DNA from: Aculops lycopersici | Lineage: Eukaryota; Arthropoda; Arachnida; Trombidiformes; Eriophyidae | DNA: 64,000 bases | Assembly: GCA_015350385.1 (NCBI GenBank) | Contig: WNKI01000002.1 | Coordinates: forward strand, 8,204,404-8,268,403 | Direction: 5' to 3' | Program-made: the position numbers and the translations under genes | Part shown: one piece after another, positions 1 to 10,091 of the stretch | Layout: every line of letters starts with the position of its first letter | How positions within the stretch are numbered: position 1 is the first letter of the stretch | The notes under the pieces: generated by a model | The model's input: the letters and a program-made list of their open reading frames with translations, nothing else | Database searches by the model: none | What the model was told of the DNA's origin: nothing

Positions 1-2253
1 TCCTCGTTCGCTTCACAGTCACAAAAAAGCAGTAGCTATGGTAGTTGTTGTTGATGCTACTCTATTTTAGATTTTACATGCTGCTCTGCCATTCCATTGA
101 GTTATAGTTTATGGTTGTAACAACTAAACTTTGAGAGTCAAATTTATTGCTAGGTGGTGAGAGCTAGGCGCCAGGCCAAAGGGTAGTGCCAGAGTCTCGC
201 TTGATTGAGGCTCCGAGAAGCTTAAAACGCAATCGATGAATGAGAGGCTAAAAATCTAGCTCGACGTTCAAAAAGTAATCTCATCACTAACAACGACCAC
301 GACGACGACAGATCGTGAGAGGGGAAGCGGGAAGCCGAGACGATGAAATAGACAAGCAATGAATCTGGTGAAATGGTGAGACAGTGAGAAAGAAAACAGT
401 GGAACAGCAACAGTAATCCTCTTTTCTCGGCTCAGATGGATGAGCCAAGTGAGCAACGAAACCTCGAGGTGGTGGCCTAGTAGCGCTGAGGGTGTAATTT
501 AACAACCTAATTTAGCATGACTGTTTCCCTTTCATTGACGAGTGTGTCGAGTCGAATCGCCGGCGTCGTGGTTACTCTTCTCGCTCTCTCTTTTACCATC
601 ACTAGCAACACAAGCAGAATGTAGTTATGTTTTAGTCGTCGGCGGCGGCGTGGTCGTCGTTGCAGTCGATTGGCAAAACTAGACGGGGCCAAAAAGAGTA
701 GCTTCCAATGGTAGCAACTCAAGCGCGCGACATCATGGCGTCGAGTTACGCAACCATCAGAATGACAACCGCTCCCCCTACTTGTCACTAGCCACCGTGA
801 CTAACTGGCTAACCGACCGACCGACCGACCGACCGACCAACCGACCGACTGACTGACTGACTTGCGATTATGGTGATCGGCGATGCATGATTCCTCCGCG
901 AGTTTAGTCGTGGTCGTCGTCGGCGTCATCTAGCCGAGTTGTCGGCGACGACGGCTATAGCTAGTGATGGCATGTCGATCGAAAGTTGAGGAGACAACAA
1001 CCTCTAGTTCCAGGGAAATGGAAGCTGTAGTTGTCAGCGCCGATAAATGAGTGAGAGAGTTTTGAGTCATTTGGTTACAATTACTTAAGTTGGACTTTTT
1101 GACTGACTAACTCAATAACTGGCTAACTCTAGATCTAAAGTCGATGATAGTTTACTCTCGGAGTGATAAAGACGAGACTACTGTGACACGGCAACAGCAA
1201 CCGCTACCGCCTCCACTTTAACGCGATTCACTTGGCCCATTTCCGGCCATTCAATTTTTACATCGTCTCCACTTCCGCTGATTCTCTCGTTGATTCTCTC
1301 CGCTCAAGATCCGCTGGTGACATTTTGGCGAGTGCTGGGGGAAAAAGACGTAAAATAACAATACTAGTATCAGCCAAAATCTAAATGGTTGCTATTCCGA
1401 GCTAAATAAAATAAGTCTTATGCGGATCTAGCGACTGCACGCTTCTCTGGCTGGCCTAACGTATGAAAGGTACCTAGTGGTAAAGTTCTAGCGTTGAGCA
1501 TGAGACAACACCAACAACAGAGCCTAATGCGCACAATTAAGTTCCACTTGGCTTCAGCTTTCTACTAAACTCGACTCAACTTCATTGACGATGATGATGA
1601 TAAGCATCGACAAATTAGATAACTCAGATTAAATGAGAGTCCATTCACGAGTTCATTCGCAGTCAACAGGATCCTGTTCGAACGGTATGAGTTTCTGTGT
1701 TCGGTTGTTGTCGTCGCTGTTGGTGCGGTTTCAATTGCTTTAGTCCAATCCAATCCTCTAACCATAACCATTTGCCATAAGCCAGATGACAGATTGAGAT
1801 AAGGCGCAGGATGTGGGGTCACAACATGGGAGAGTCGATCAGTCAAGTTGAACTTGCCTCTACATCACGCGGTTAGTTGCTGCTACTATTTATGTCTATG
1901 CAGTAACCACAATAACGTCGACGACCAGAGGAAGTTCATATGGTTACAGAGAGATTGGGACTAGAGATAACGACAATCTCATCGCTCATTGCACGCGAGT
2001 CACAATGGTTATTTGTCACAGGGGCCAGTGAGATAGCATTAGGCAACCCTCTGGTGATCAGACACCGTGACCACAGGAGGGTTGGCTGACCGCTTAGGTA
2101 AAGTTCAAGATGGAAGTAGATAACCACCAGAGGCGAGACATGCGAGACAGAGAGAGAAGTATCATGTTCCCACGGTTTTGTTTTCGAAACAATTGATTAA
2201 ATTATAATTTTATAACAAAATGATTTTGGCTGCATTTGGAATGGTGGACAGTT
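1..2253. other. gene-free stretch, simple repeats
   Basis: No reading frame here resembles a protein. The sequence is built of short low-complexity runs (GTCG/CGAC-rich, TTG-rich), including a GACC tetranucleotide run near 816-863. It could be the leader, intron or regulatory DNA of a gene lying to the left, or the upstream side of a divergent gene, but nothing seen decides this. Confidence 0.5.
816..863. repeat. (GACC)n / (GACT)n microsatellite
   Basis: A tandem tetranucleotide run: about nine units related to CCGA/GACC, then several GACT units. The two unit types differ by one base, as expected from slippage plus point mutation. Confidence 0.85.
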
Positions 2254-3288
2254 TCATTTGTCCTCTTGCATCTTGTTGCCTGTCTTTAGCAAAGTGCTGC
2301 AGGTGGCTGGATAATCAACGGACAGTTTGCCGAGAAAGGCTTCGGTTGCATTTTGGATGCTGGCCTTGCGGTCGGCGTAGGTGGAGAGATCTTCAAGGTT
2401 ATAGTGGTGCAAATTGGTTGCTTTTGTGTAGAAGGCAATTTCTTTCTTGCTAAAATCCCGCATTGGTCGGAGTAGGGAAATAGTAGAGCGAGGATCACAG
2501 AAATTTACAGTGGAGTGGACTGTAGAACCCTCGCCGAGAATAACATTGACTAGTAGATCGTTGGCCAATTGAGTTGAGCTACTTCCTGAGAAGACAAACT
2601 TGAACTTATCGTTGTTGTCTTTGATGGACTTATTAATGTCGCTAGAAACTTCCTTTATCAACTGAACAGTTTGGTCTTGTACCAACTTTTGTTGGATCGT
2701 TAGGTCCCAGTCTCCAAGTCTTTCGTGCATCAAGTTGAAAGCTTCCTGATCGGTAAGAAGGTGGCTTGAGTCCATAGTTTTGTCATGTTGGTATCGTTGA
2801 AATAAGGACCTATTCGATTGATTGCCTATTCGAGTTACCATTTCAATGGTTGACCAATAGATGGGCCAATTTGGATATTTACGCTGAGCGTCCTGAAGAA
2901 TTTCAAGCAGCTTATTCTCCCGATAACCATTGAGTTTGTGAAAGTCCTTCTCGAGGACTGATTGCATGTCGATATGAAGAATAGAAGGACGAAACTTCTG
3001 CTCTCGCCTCAGTTCACTTTCCATGCTCTTTTTAAGCAGGTCCAGCAGGACGGAACTGGACATACCGCCGGAGTAGGCGACCAGGATGGCATCATTATTC
3101 CGCAGTAGATTTGACTTACCAATTGTCGATCTGATTTTCTTATTGCATGATTGTAGGAAACAGTCCTTACATTCAAGATGAACCTTGTCTAATACTATGA
3201 ATGGTTTGGAATCACACCGTCTGCAGGCCTGAGAGTCAAGGCTTACTTTAGACAGCTCCTCGTCGCAATCACATGATGTAGAGCACAT
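2254..3288 (-). CDS. CTU2: cytoplasmic tRNA 2-thiolation protein 2 (CTU2/NCS2)
   Basis: Non-catalytic partner of CTU1 in the cytosolic complex that thiolates the wobble uridine of Lys, Glu and Gln tRNAs, the mcm5s2U pathway fed by URM1. The 344-residue product has a family-typical N-terminal pair of CxxC motifs (C22/C25 and C40/C43), then a PP-loop-like SGG at residues 73-75 inside 'LVAYSGGMSSS'. The later segment on aspartate-rich alpha/beta sequence ending 'DFSKKEIAFY' also matches the family ('RPMRDF..KE'). The ATG start is followed by a normal N-terminus. The protein stops soon after 'YPATCSTLLKTGNK', where other members usually continue into a C-terminal cysteine-rich region, so it is shorter than the 400-515 residues I know for fly and human. 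I see no donor site near the stop that would add an exon. It is a single exon. Confidence 0.88.
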   Translation of the reverse strand: MCSTSCDCDEELSKVSLDSQACRRCDSKPFIVLDKVHLECKDCFLQSCNKKIRSTIGKSNLLRNNDAILVAYSGGMSSSVLLDLLKKSMESELRREQKFRPSILHIDMQSVLEKDFHKLNGYRENKLLEILQDAQRKYPNWPIYWSTIEMVTRIGNQSNRSLFQRYQHDKTMDSSHLLTDQEAFNLMHERLGDWDLTIQQKLVQDQTVQLIKEVSSDINKSIKDNNDKFKFVFSGSSSTQLANDLLVNVILGEGSTVHSTVNFCDPRSTISLLRPMRDFSKKEIAFYTKATNLHHYNLEDLSTYADRKASIQNATEAFLGKLSVDYPATCSTLLKTGNKMQEDK

Positions 3289-5345
3289 GATTGCTCGGTA
3301 GTTGAGATCTGTCTATCTGTCTAGTATTCGAGTTGGTTTTAATTTCATGAATGTGGGTTAGTATTTGTAGCTAGAAAGTCGGGTCTTAGCTCAAAGATGT
3401 TGAAATCAGGTTTAAACAGTCAGGAGCAATAAATTGCAGCCGAAGAAATTTGTTTTCATTTGGTAATCAACCGGTAATTCCTTTTTTCATCATTCTAAAC
3501 CTGATTTCTATTTTAGTAGCCTAATTGTATCATTCTGTTATACTTACATTATATTTGGGCGCTGGGATAAGATGAAAGGGGACATATTCTTGCATTAAAG
3601 TTGCAAATCGACATGATGAAGGATCCGTTGGTAACAAATCCTTGATTGGGACCATGCGTTAGCCGGTATTTATACTAAAAGCTTTTTCCACGCCATGCCG
3701 CATGCTTTCGCTTTCCTGTAAACCTTTATAACGCGACATCCAATGCCAATCAAGCGCATGGATGTTCTAAAAGTGAGCTTCAACTATTAGTTCCTCCATA
3801 ATCCGCAAGGGGCGCTCCGCAACACCTTGCTCACTGGCACTTGTGTGGAGTTATGTTCATCTTTGTTGCTCACTCAAAAGCATTAGCGCGAAAAACGACG
3901 CCCCCAAACCCGCTAGGTTTTGAGGGCTTAACCTGGCATCGGTAAACCAAAGATTCGATGAATGATCGAATTTCAAATTACCTGCCAACGTTCAGGAGGC
4001 ATATTATGTGAATGTCACTCAACCAATCAGCATTCAGCCAAAAGTAAGCCATCGAATAACTGCACGAGTTTTGCATAGCCGGTCTTTGCGGCCCAAGTTT
4101 ACTGCACCCAATGCAAGAAGCACACAAAGTGATAGAGGGAAAGGTCCCCAGTCGTAGGCGCGCCAGTAACGGGAACGTGCAAAGAGATCCCCATAGGCGC
4201 TGCAGCCCCTAGTGCTTCACGCTGTAATAACAACAACTACTCCTACGACGACGACGACGAAATGCCCATGTCCACCATTGCTATTGGTTGTAGGAGATCA
4301 TACTAATATATTCAGTGCGTTTTCAAGGCAAATGGTGCACCTGCCAATAAATTATTATTATCATTGCTACTGCCACAATCCAAGTGCAAATACCGCCATC
4401 ACTCTCGCTCAACATAGCTCACCAACAATCAAACATAGTGAAACGGAGCAGATAGATAGCGGGCCATTCTCACCGGCTTCAGGATTTGTGATGGTAGAGG
4501 CAATAGTACAACAGCTAGGCAAATCATCATGTGTTATGAGGTATACAAGTAGTTATGAGTTTTAGCGATTAATTTGTTAGATATTGGAAAAAGAAGTGTG
4601 ATATATTTGCACGAAAGTTTTTACCGCTATCTCAGGCTTAGAATAATAGGCCAATGAGACGACGAAAATAGAGGACCTTGTTGCAGAAAGATATCTTATA
4701 ATCCATATTCAAATATTCCAAACATTAAACTTGAGATCACTAGAATGTGAACCAAACTTCTCTCGAACGGAGCCCGGTTATTATTGTTGTAACCATGTCA
4801 TAATGTTGGCCACTAGATTAGATAGACTGACTCAGTCCGTTTTAAAAACCTAATGTGATGATTGAACAACTTAATTAATTAAGAGCAACACCATTTTTAT
4901 TATTATTATTATCTCCAATCAACAAATACCATAACTGTCCCATAAGATTATTCATGATAACACATGACGAGATATTCCTAGCAACACCGCATATGTACCT
5001 CTCAACTTATTAACATATCGGTTCATCATATTCACTTGTCAATATTAACGCAACAAACTATAATGTATTAAGAGGCAACTAATACTACCACTACCACTAC
5101 TACCCAAACCATTGATAATACCCGAACCCACCGCCCTAAAACCAAGACTGAAACCAGGACATTCTTAAAATTTCACATTCTATAAGTGAGTCAGTATTGT
5201 TTATATTTACACAAATCTCAGTTACCTGACATTCAACTCAATCACAAATCAACAGATTCATATATTCCATGATAAACCAAGCATATCAAAACATAATTAA
5301 TAGAACGCGAGATAGCGCTCAGGCGCTAAGGTCCAAATTTTCAAA
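3289..5345. other. intergenic, no gene seen
   Basis: This lies between the divergently transcribed CTU2 and JAK genes and presumably contains both promoters. One open frame at 4212-4565 is Thr-rich low-complexity sequence at its start and resembles no family. A run of ATT triplets lies near 4897-4912. No tRNA or other structural RNA was recognised. Confidence 0.5.
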
Positions 5346-8300
5346 ATGGATGAGAACAATAATAGCAACAGTGAAAGCAAAAAGCTTAAAATTATGTTTT
5401 TCTATCCTAACTCTGGTCCAATTGAACTCGAACCATCTTGTGATGGTCTCAAGTATGTAGAGCAACTAGTTTATCGAGTACTCAACGACCATAAGGTAGG
5501 CCCAGTCTATAGCGCACTGTTTGCATTGAAACATGTCAAATGGCAACTATGGCTGCCACCAAATCACAGGATCAAGGATTTGCTCAATAGAAAGAGAAGA
5601 GATGATAGTGAAACCGTGCTTGAGCTTCGAATTAGATTCAGGCCCTCAATCTTATCCAACATGAGAATTAGAGATATGAATGCTTTTGAGGTTATGTTTG
5701 CTCAAATCCGCTATGACTTTATACATACCAAATTCAATGATGAAAAGAAGGACTTTGTTTTATTGGATCCGGATGTACTTGGTCTAATAGCTCATGATCT
5801 CATAATACATTCACTACAACATCAACTAAACGTTGACGAGCTCTTCGAAAGAATCAATCCGAATGAATTTATTCCCCACAAAGCAGCCAAGATGCAACGT
5901 AGACTATTGTTTAAAATGAAAGAAAAGTTTCAACTTAGAAGGTCTGTCGAGATCGGACTCGAGAAGTTCAAATCACTCGACGATGTGCCCACTGTTAAGC
6001 TAGGATTCATGAAACTATTTCTCGAAGAAGTTTGCCGAGATTATTGCTCAGAAACTTATAATGTTAGGTGTAATGATACATCAGAGAAACCTATACCATT
6101 GACTCTAAAAATTAGCTATCAGTTGACAGAACATGAGACAAATTGTATCATACTTAGCCAATTGATAACCGAGGACAAGTCCAAGTTAAAAGATCACCAT
6201 GATTGGAACAAGATTTGTGATATCTTCTCAATCGATAACGTTACATTCTTACGTGATAAATGCATCGAGATAAGTAGGTCCAATGATATTCCATTTAGAG
6301 CTTCATTCGAATCTGATGCTCATGCGAAGTCGTTCTTGTCATCAATCAATGGATACTTTAGACTGATGAGAAAGTGGCACTTTAATGTTTGCCGTGATGT
6401 AATAAGTCCAGATTTGGAGTATCTCAGATCAATCAACTGCCATGGACCGATTGGGATCGAAAACTCTCGCATCAAGCTGATGGACTCGAGACAGTCAGGA
6501 GACTTTCTCGTCAGAAGGAGTATGGAAAATTTGGATCGATATCATATTGATGTCCTGCTTCAACCAACTAACTCGAAACTTTGCATAACTTTGAAACACG
6601 ATTCAATCGATAAAACATTCAGAGTAGTCGATCATGAGGTAACTAATGGTAAGGATATCGATGTCCTGATTGATCGAGATACAATCTATCCAAATTTGAA
6701 GAATCTCATCAAAGACATTCAAATAATTTTAGATAAGCAAAATCGAAAGGCGCAACCTCCTTTACAACTTAAAAAATGGATAACTCCCACGGAGTTCGAT
6801 GACTATCCAACCCTACTATTATCACTATCTTTAAGCAAACTGCGCACACTTATGAACAGGATATTGAAAACCAACTCGATTTTCCTAGATGATCTACCCA
6901 AGTTCATTCCGGAAGACATAATCCATTATGAAAATCGACAACCGATAAGAAGTGGGAACAAGCACCAAGTCGCTTTCGGTAGGCTAGCCGGCAAAGAATC
7001 TCGTGTGATTATCAAAAAGTACATTGGTTCTATGCCATTCAAAGTGACTGACGGAGAGATTATGTTTTTGTCTGGATACAAAGGTAAGAGTAAGTCTGAT
7101 AGAGCTAATCAACCTCAGGGACCACAAATTCAGCTTATTGAATGGATATTTGTTAAAGGACCTTGCTTTGCCGAGACTATTGGATCAATAGCACCCAACA
7201 ATGCTCTAGTCCAAGAGTATCTTCCTCTAGGTCCATTAGATATATTCTTGCAGTCGGAGGAGAACATTAGCGAAGTCTTGCGGATTTCAGTGGCTTGCCA
7301 ACTATCTAGCGCCCTATTATACCTAATGGACCAAAGAATCTGTCATGGCAAAATCAGATGCCGCAATCTCTACATCAAAAGCTTTCAGCCATTTTCAGTC
7401 AGGATAACGGACCCCTTAGGTACAATAAACAAAGACAAAGACCAGGCTTTCTTGGCTCCCGAGTACGCTAGTGCGGCCATGGATGGGCTTATCGAGTTGC
7501 CAAGCTACGACTGCTCGATCGACGTTTGGGCTTCAGGTACTACCATGTGGCAAGTTTACAGCGATGGATATCCTCCACCATTCGGAGTGTTCGCCAATAC
7601 TCTCATTAAGCCTCTAAAGTGTCCCGAGTCAATTTGGTCAATCATTGAAACCTGTTGGACCATTAACCCATCACTCAGGGCGACACCGCAGAGTTTACAT
7701 CGAGATTTCAATGACGCAGTTGCTAGACAAAAGCTGGCCCATGCATATGACTATATATGCCCCGAGGACGCTACTCAACCACAAACCCCCGATCCATCGG
7801 GCAAACCAAGTATCAACAATAACGCAACTGATGCAAACTCTGTAACTATCAGCAGCGAAGGTAATGGATATGGTCGATATAGTGATACTAATAGCGGCTC
7901 AGATATTACTCTTATATACCAGAGGAAAAATCGGTCGAATAATTGTGGCACGAACAATGTTGTGTCAAACTTGACTCCCAACCAAAATCAGAATGGTAAT
8001 TGCGCGTATTCGAATTTGCAAAAGAAGTCCACATTCCTAAGGAAGTGGGAACAATTCAAGACGACATTCTCGAAACCAGTCAGTGAAAACCATCATAGTG
8101 ATATCGTCGAGGCTCCCGATGATGCTGGATCCGTGTCCAATCTATCCATTTGCTCATCTGGGTCTGAGTATACTGACATCACTGACTTACCCTATGGCTC
8201 TAGTGACATTTCACGTCAAGTTGAGCGTTACATTTGGCAGGTCGACTCAAATCAACTCAGACTGGGACCAGAAATTGGTCGTGGTTCTGGCGGTCGGGTT

Positions 8301-9254
8301 GTCAAGGGAGTCTTGACAGATAAAGAGGGAAAAGATCAGGTGGTTGCAGTCAAGTGCATTAACACAGATACAGGAAGCACCTTGATGCAAGATGACCTGA
8401 GGAATGAGTTTTGGATATTGAAGAATTTGAAGCATCCAAACATTATAGAGACTTATGGAATTGCGAACAAAACTCACATGGTACTGGTTGTCGAGCTGAT
8501 GCCTCTAGGTGGTTTGGCAGATCAGCTGAAAAACTCACGAGGTAACCATTTGCACAGTTTTCCGTTACGTAAATATGCATTGGATATAGCTCGAGGTATG
8601 GATTACCTGGAAAGTATGCGTATTGTACATAGAGACTTAGCTTTGAGAAACATTCTAGTCAAGAGTCATGATGAAGTTAAAATTTGCGATTTTGGTTTAG
8701 CTAGACGATTGAAGCCAAATGAAGACTATTACACGACCAAAACTGATCGAGCACTACCCTTGAAGTGGTACGCCCCAGAGACTCTGGCTGATTGGACCTT
8801 CAGTCACAAATCAGACGTTTGGAGTTATGGTGTTGTCCTTTGGGAAATCTATAGCGGAGGCTCTGAACCATACTACTCAGGTAGTTTTGCTCAATTAAAA
8901 GAGACACTCAAGCATGAACGTTTAATGAAGCCAACCGGGTGTCCGGATGATATGTACCAATTAATGCTCGCCTGCTGGGCATACAATCCCGCTGACCGTT
9001 ACTCGTTCAAACAAATTTGTAACATACTAAACAAGGATCATTGTTACGGTGAACCTTCACAACAATTCCACCAACAACCACGACAGCAGCACCAACATTT
9101 GCCGCAACCATCACCTCAAAGTCCTTGCTTAACCGCAAACAATCATACAGTTACCACAACCAATGGATCGCCATTCAAAATGCCCACCAAAGATGTTTAT
9201 CAAATCAATGATAACAGAATATCAAGCTCAAATGGTTTATTCAATGGCAGATAG
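5346..9254 (+). CDS. JAK: Janus kinase (JAK/Hopscotch family) tyrosine kinase
   Basis: Receptor-associated tyrosine kinase that would phosphorylate STAT downstream of cytokine-type receptors at the plasma membrane. The 1302 residues show the JAK order. A FERM region fills roughly residues 10-370. An SH2 domain follows, with its FLVR motif at 387-390. The pseudokinase keeps the VIIK lysine (K557) but has HGK...N at 667-674 in place of HRD...N, and DPL at 689-691 in place of DFG. The active kinase has its glycine loop from 978, VK lysine K1003, HRD 1095-1097, DFG 1115-1117 and the paired activation-loop tyrosines Y1128/Y1129. A Gln/His/Pro-rich tail of about 75 residues follows the kinase, and a Ser/Asn-rich linker of about 150 residues separates the two kinase domains. 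The whole gene is one exon, which is unusual for a JAK. The start is the first ATG in frame (context TCAAAATGG). Confidence 0.96.
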   Translation: MDENNNSNSESKKLKIMFFYPNSGPIELEPSCDGLKYVEQLVYRVLNDHKVGPVYSALFALKHVKWQLWLPPNHRIKDLLNRKRRDDSETVLELRIRFRPSILSNMRIRDMNAFEVMFAQIRYDFIHTKFNDEKKDFVLLDPDVLGLIAHDLIIHSLQHQLNVDELFERINPNEFIPHKAAKMQRRLLFKMKEKFQLRRSVEIGLEKFKSLDDVPTVKLGFMKLFLEEVCRDYCSETYNVRCNDTSEKPIPLTLKISYQLTEHETNCIILSQLITEDKSKLKDHHDWNKICDIFSIDNVTFLRDKCIEISRSNDIPFRASFESDAHAKSFLSSINGYFRLMRKWHFNVCRDVISPDLEYLRSINCHGPIGIENSRIKLMDSRQSGDFLVRRSMENLDRYHIDVLLQPTNSKLCITLKHDSIDKTFRVVDHEVTNGKDIDVLIDRDTIYPNLKNLIKDIQIILDKQNRKAQPPLQLKKWITPTEFDDYPTLLLSLSLSKLRTLMNRILKTNSIFLDDLPKFIPEDIIHYENRQPIRSGNKHQVAFGRLAGKESRVIIKKYIGSMPFKVTDGEIMFLSGYKGKSKSDRANQPQGPQIQLIEWIFVKGPCFAETIGSIAPNNALVQEYLPLGPLDIFLQSEENISEVLRISVACQLSSALLYLMDQRICHGKIRCRNLYIKSFQPFSVRITDPLGTINKDKDQAFLAPEYASAAMDGLIELPSYDCSIDVWASGTTMWQVYSDGYPPPFGVFANTLIKPLKCPESIWSIIETCWTINPSLRATPQSLHRDFNDAVARQKLAHAYDYICPEDATQPQTPDPSGKPSINNNATDANSVTISSEGNGYGRYSDTNSGSDITLIYQRKNRSNNCGTNNVVSNLTPNQNQNGNCAYSNLQKKSTFLRKWEQFKTTFSKPVSENHHSDIVEAPDDAGSVSNLSICSSGSEYTDITDLPYGSSDISRQVERYIWQVDSNQLRLGPEIGRGSGGRVVKGVLTDKEGKDQVVAVKCINTDTGSTLMQDDLRNEFWILKNLKHPNIIETYGIANKTHMVLVVELMPLGGLADQLKNSRGNHLHSFPLRKYALDIARGMDYLESMRIVHRDLALRNILVKSHDEVKICDFGLARRLKPNEDYYTTKTDRALPLKWYAPETLADWTFSHKSDVWSYGVVLWEIYSGGSEPYYSGSFAQLKETLKHERLMKPTGCPDDMYQLMLACWAYNPADRYSFKQICNILNKDHCYGEPSQQFHQQPRQQHQHLPQPSPQSPCLTANNHTVTTTNGSPFKMPTKDVYQINDNRISSSNGLFNGR

Positions 9255-9639
9255 ATTAATAAGCTAACCAAAATGATAAAATTAACACTAAAAGCCTATT
9301 TACGTTTACAGATTTTTCACCTTGAAACCGATTTGGCTAATAGATTTCCTATTCAACATTAATACAACTTTCAATTTTAGTTGCTGTTAAGTGCATCATC
9401 AGGATGCAGCCACCTGTTTGCTTAGCAACTTTGGCTCAAATGATTCGTCAGATTGTTGCCATGGAGTTTCAGATTTTGCTTTCTTTTAATCAAGTCTAGA
9501 GGTATAAAAGCCTTTGATTTAGATCATAAATCAACAATCTAACTCGAATGTCTGAAACAAACGACAAACATCTCGGTCGAATCCAATACTATAGATTAAT
9601 TTACAAGACAAGATACAAAAACCCCAAGACATTAGCAAG
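9255..9639. other. intergenic and promoter region of the small peptide gene
   Basis: This holds the 3' flank of JAK and the promoter and leader of the following small gene. The TATA box is listed separately. No other coding sequence was seen. Confidence 0.5.
9503..9510 (+). promoter_or_regulatory. TATA box of the small secreted peptide gene
   Basis: TATAAAAG lies 130 bases before the ATG at 9640. Transcription starting about 30 bases downstream would leave a leader of roughly 100 bases with no intron. Confidence 0.6.
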
Positions 9640-9858
9640 ATGCACGGATCAGCTCCGAATGTTTTCAAAATGACGCTCATCTTGGGAGCCATTGCAATGT
9701 TTATGGTTATCTCAAATGTCCAGCCAGTTGAGGGAATCTTCTTCTTGGATCTTCTTTGTGCCACAAGGATTCAAGAATTGGAGAAGCAAGTTGCTAAACT
9801 GGTTGCTCTGCAGCAATCATCAACCACCCAGTCGACTACGCCAGTCCCAGCGGGTTAG
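9640..9858 (+). CDS. small secreted or membrane-anchored peptide, unknown
   Basis: I do not recognise this 72-residue protein. Residues 11-31 are hydrophobic ('MTLILGAIAMFMVISNV') and look like a signal peptide with likely cleavage after 'VEG'. The rest has a short amphipathic helix with a heptad-like pattern (IQELEKQVAKLVAL), one cysteine and a Thr/Ser/Pro tail. Support for a real gene comes from an upstream TATA box, an ATG start, a stop, and AATAAA at 9974-9979. A second in-frame Met at residue 11 could be the true start. Its size and layout suggest a tissue-specific secreted product, but this is inference. Confidence 0.6.
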   Translation: MHGSAPNVFKMTLILGAIAMFMVISNVQPVEGIFFLDLLCATRIQELEKQVAKLVALQQSSTTQSTTPVPAG

Positions 9859-9987
9859 ATAAATAGATAGAGACACATCATTATGATGGACTAAGATATT
9901 GACTTTCTAAACGATTATGGTTTTTACTGTGGGGTATATTGTGTGGTTGTTATTGAAAGAGAATTGGCCACTGAATAAACTAACAAC

Positions 9988-10041
9988 TACAGTGCCTCTC
10001 AAAACTCATCAAGATCGTGGCCAGTTTTGAGAGACACTGTA
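9988..10041. mobile_element. TA-flanked palindrome, probable Tc1/mariner-type terminal repeat remnant
   Basis: CAGTGCCTCTCAAAACT at 9990-10006 is repeated in inverted orientation at 10023-10039 with one mismatch in 17. Only 16 bases lie between, and each outer end abuts a TA (9988-9989, 10040-10041). TA target duplication and inverted repeats beginning CAGTG are typical of Tc1/mariner elements and the miniature elements derived from them. No transposase is present. The structure lies between two convergent genes, so it could instead be a transcript-end hairpin. Confidence 0.55.
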
Positions 10042-10091
10042 AATATCAACAAGTTTCTGATAAAACTAATAATTGTTTTTCTCCGATCCCT

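Noticed and set aside
4212..4565. 117-codon open frame upstream of JAK
   Set aside because: It begins at a non-ATG codon with a Thr run and shows no domain, signal or conservation clue.
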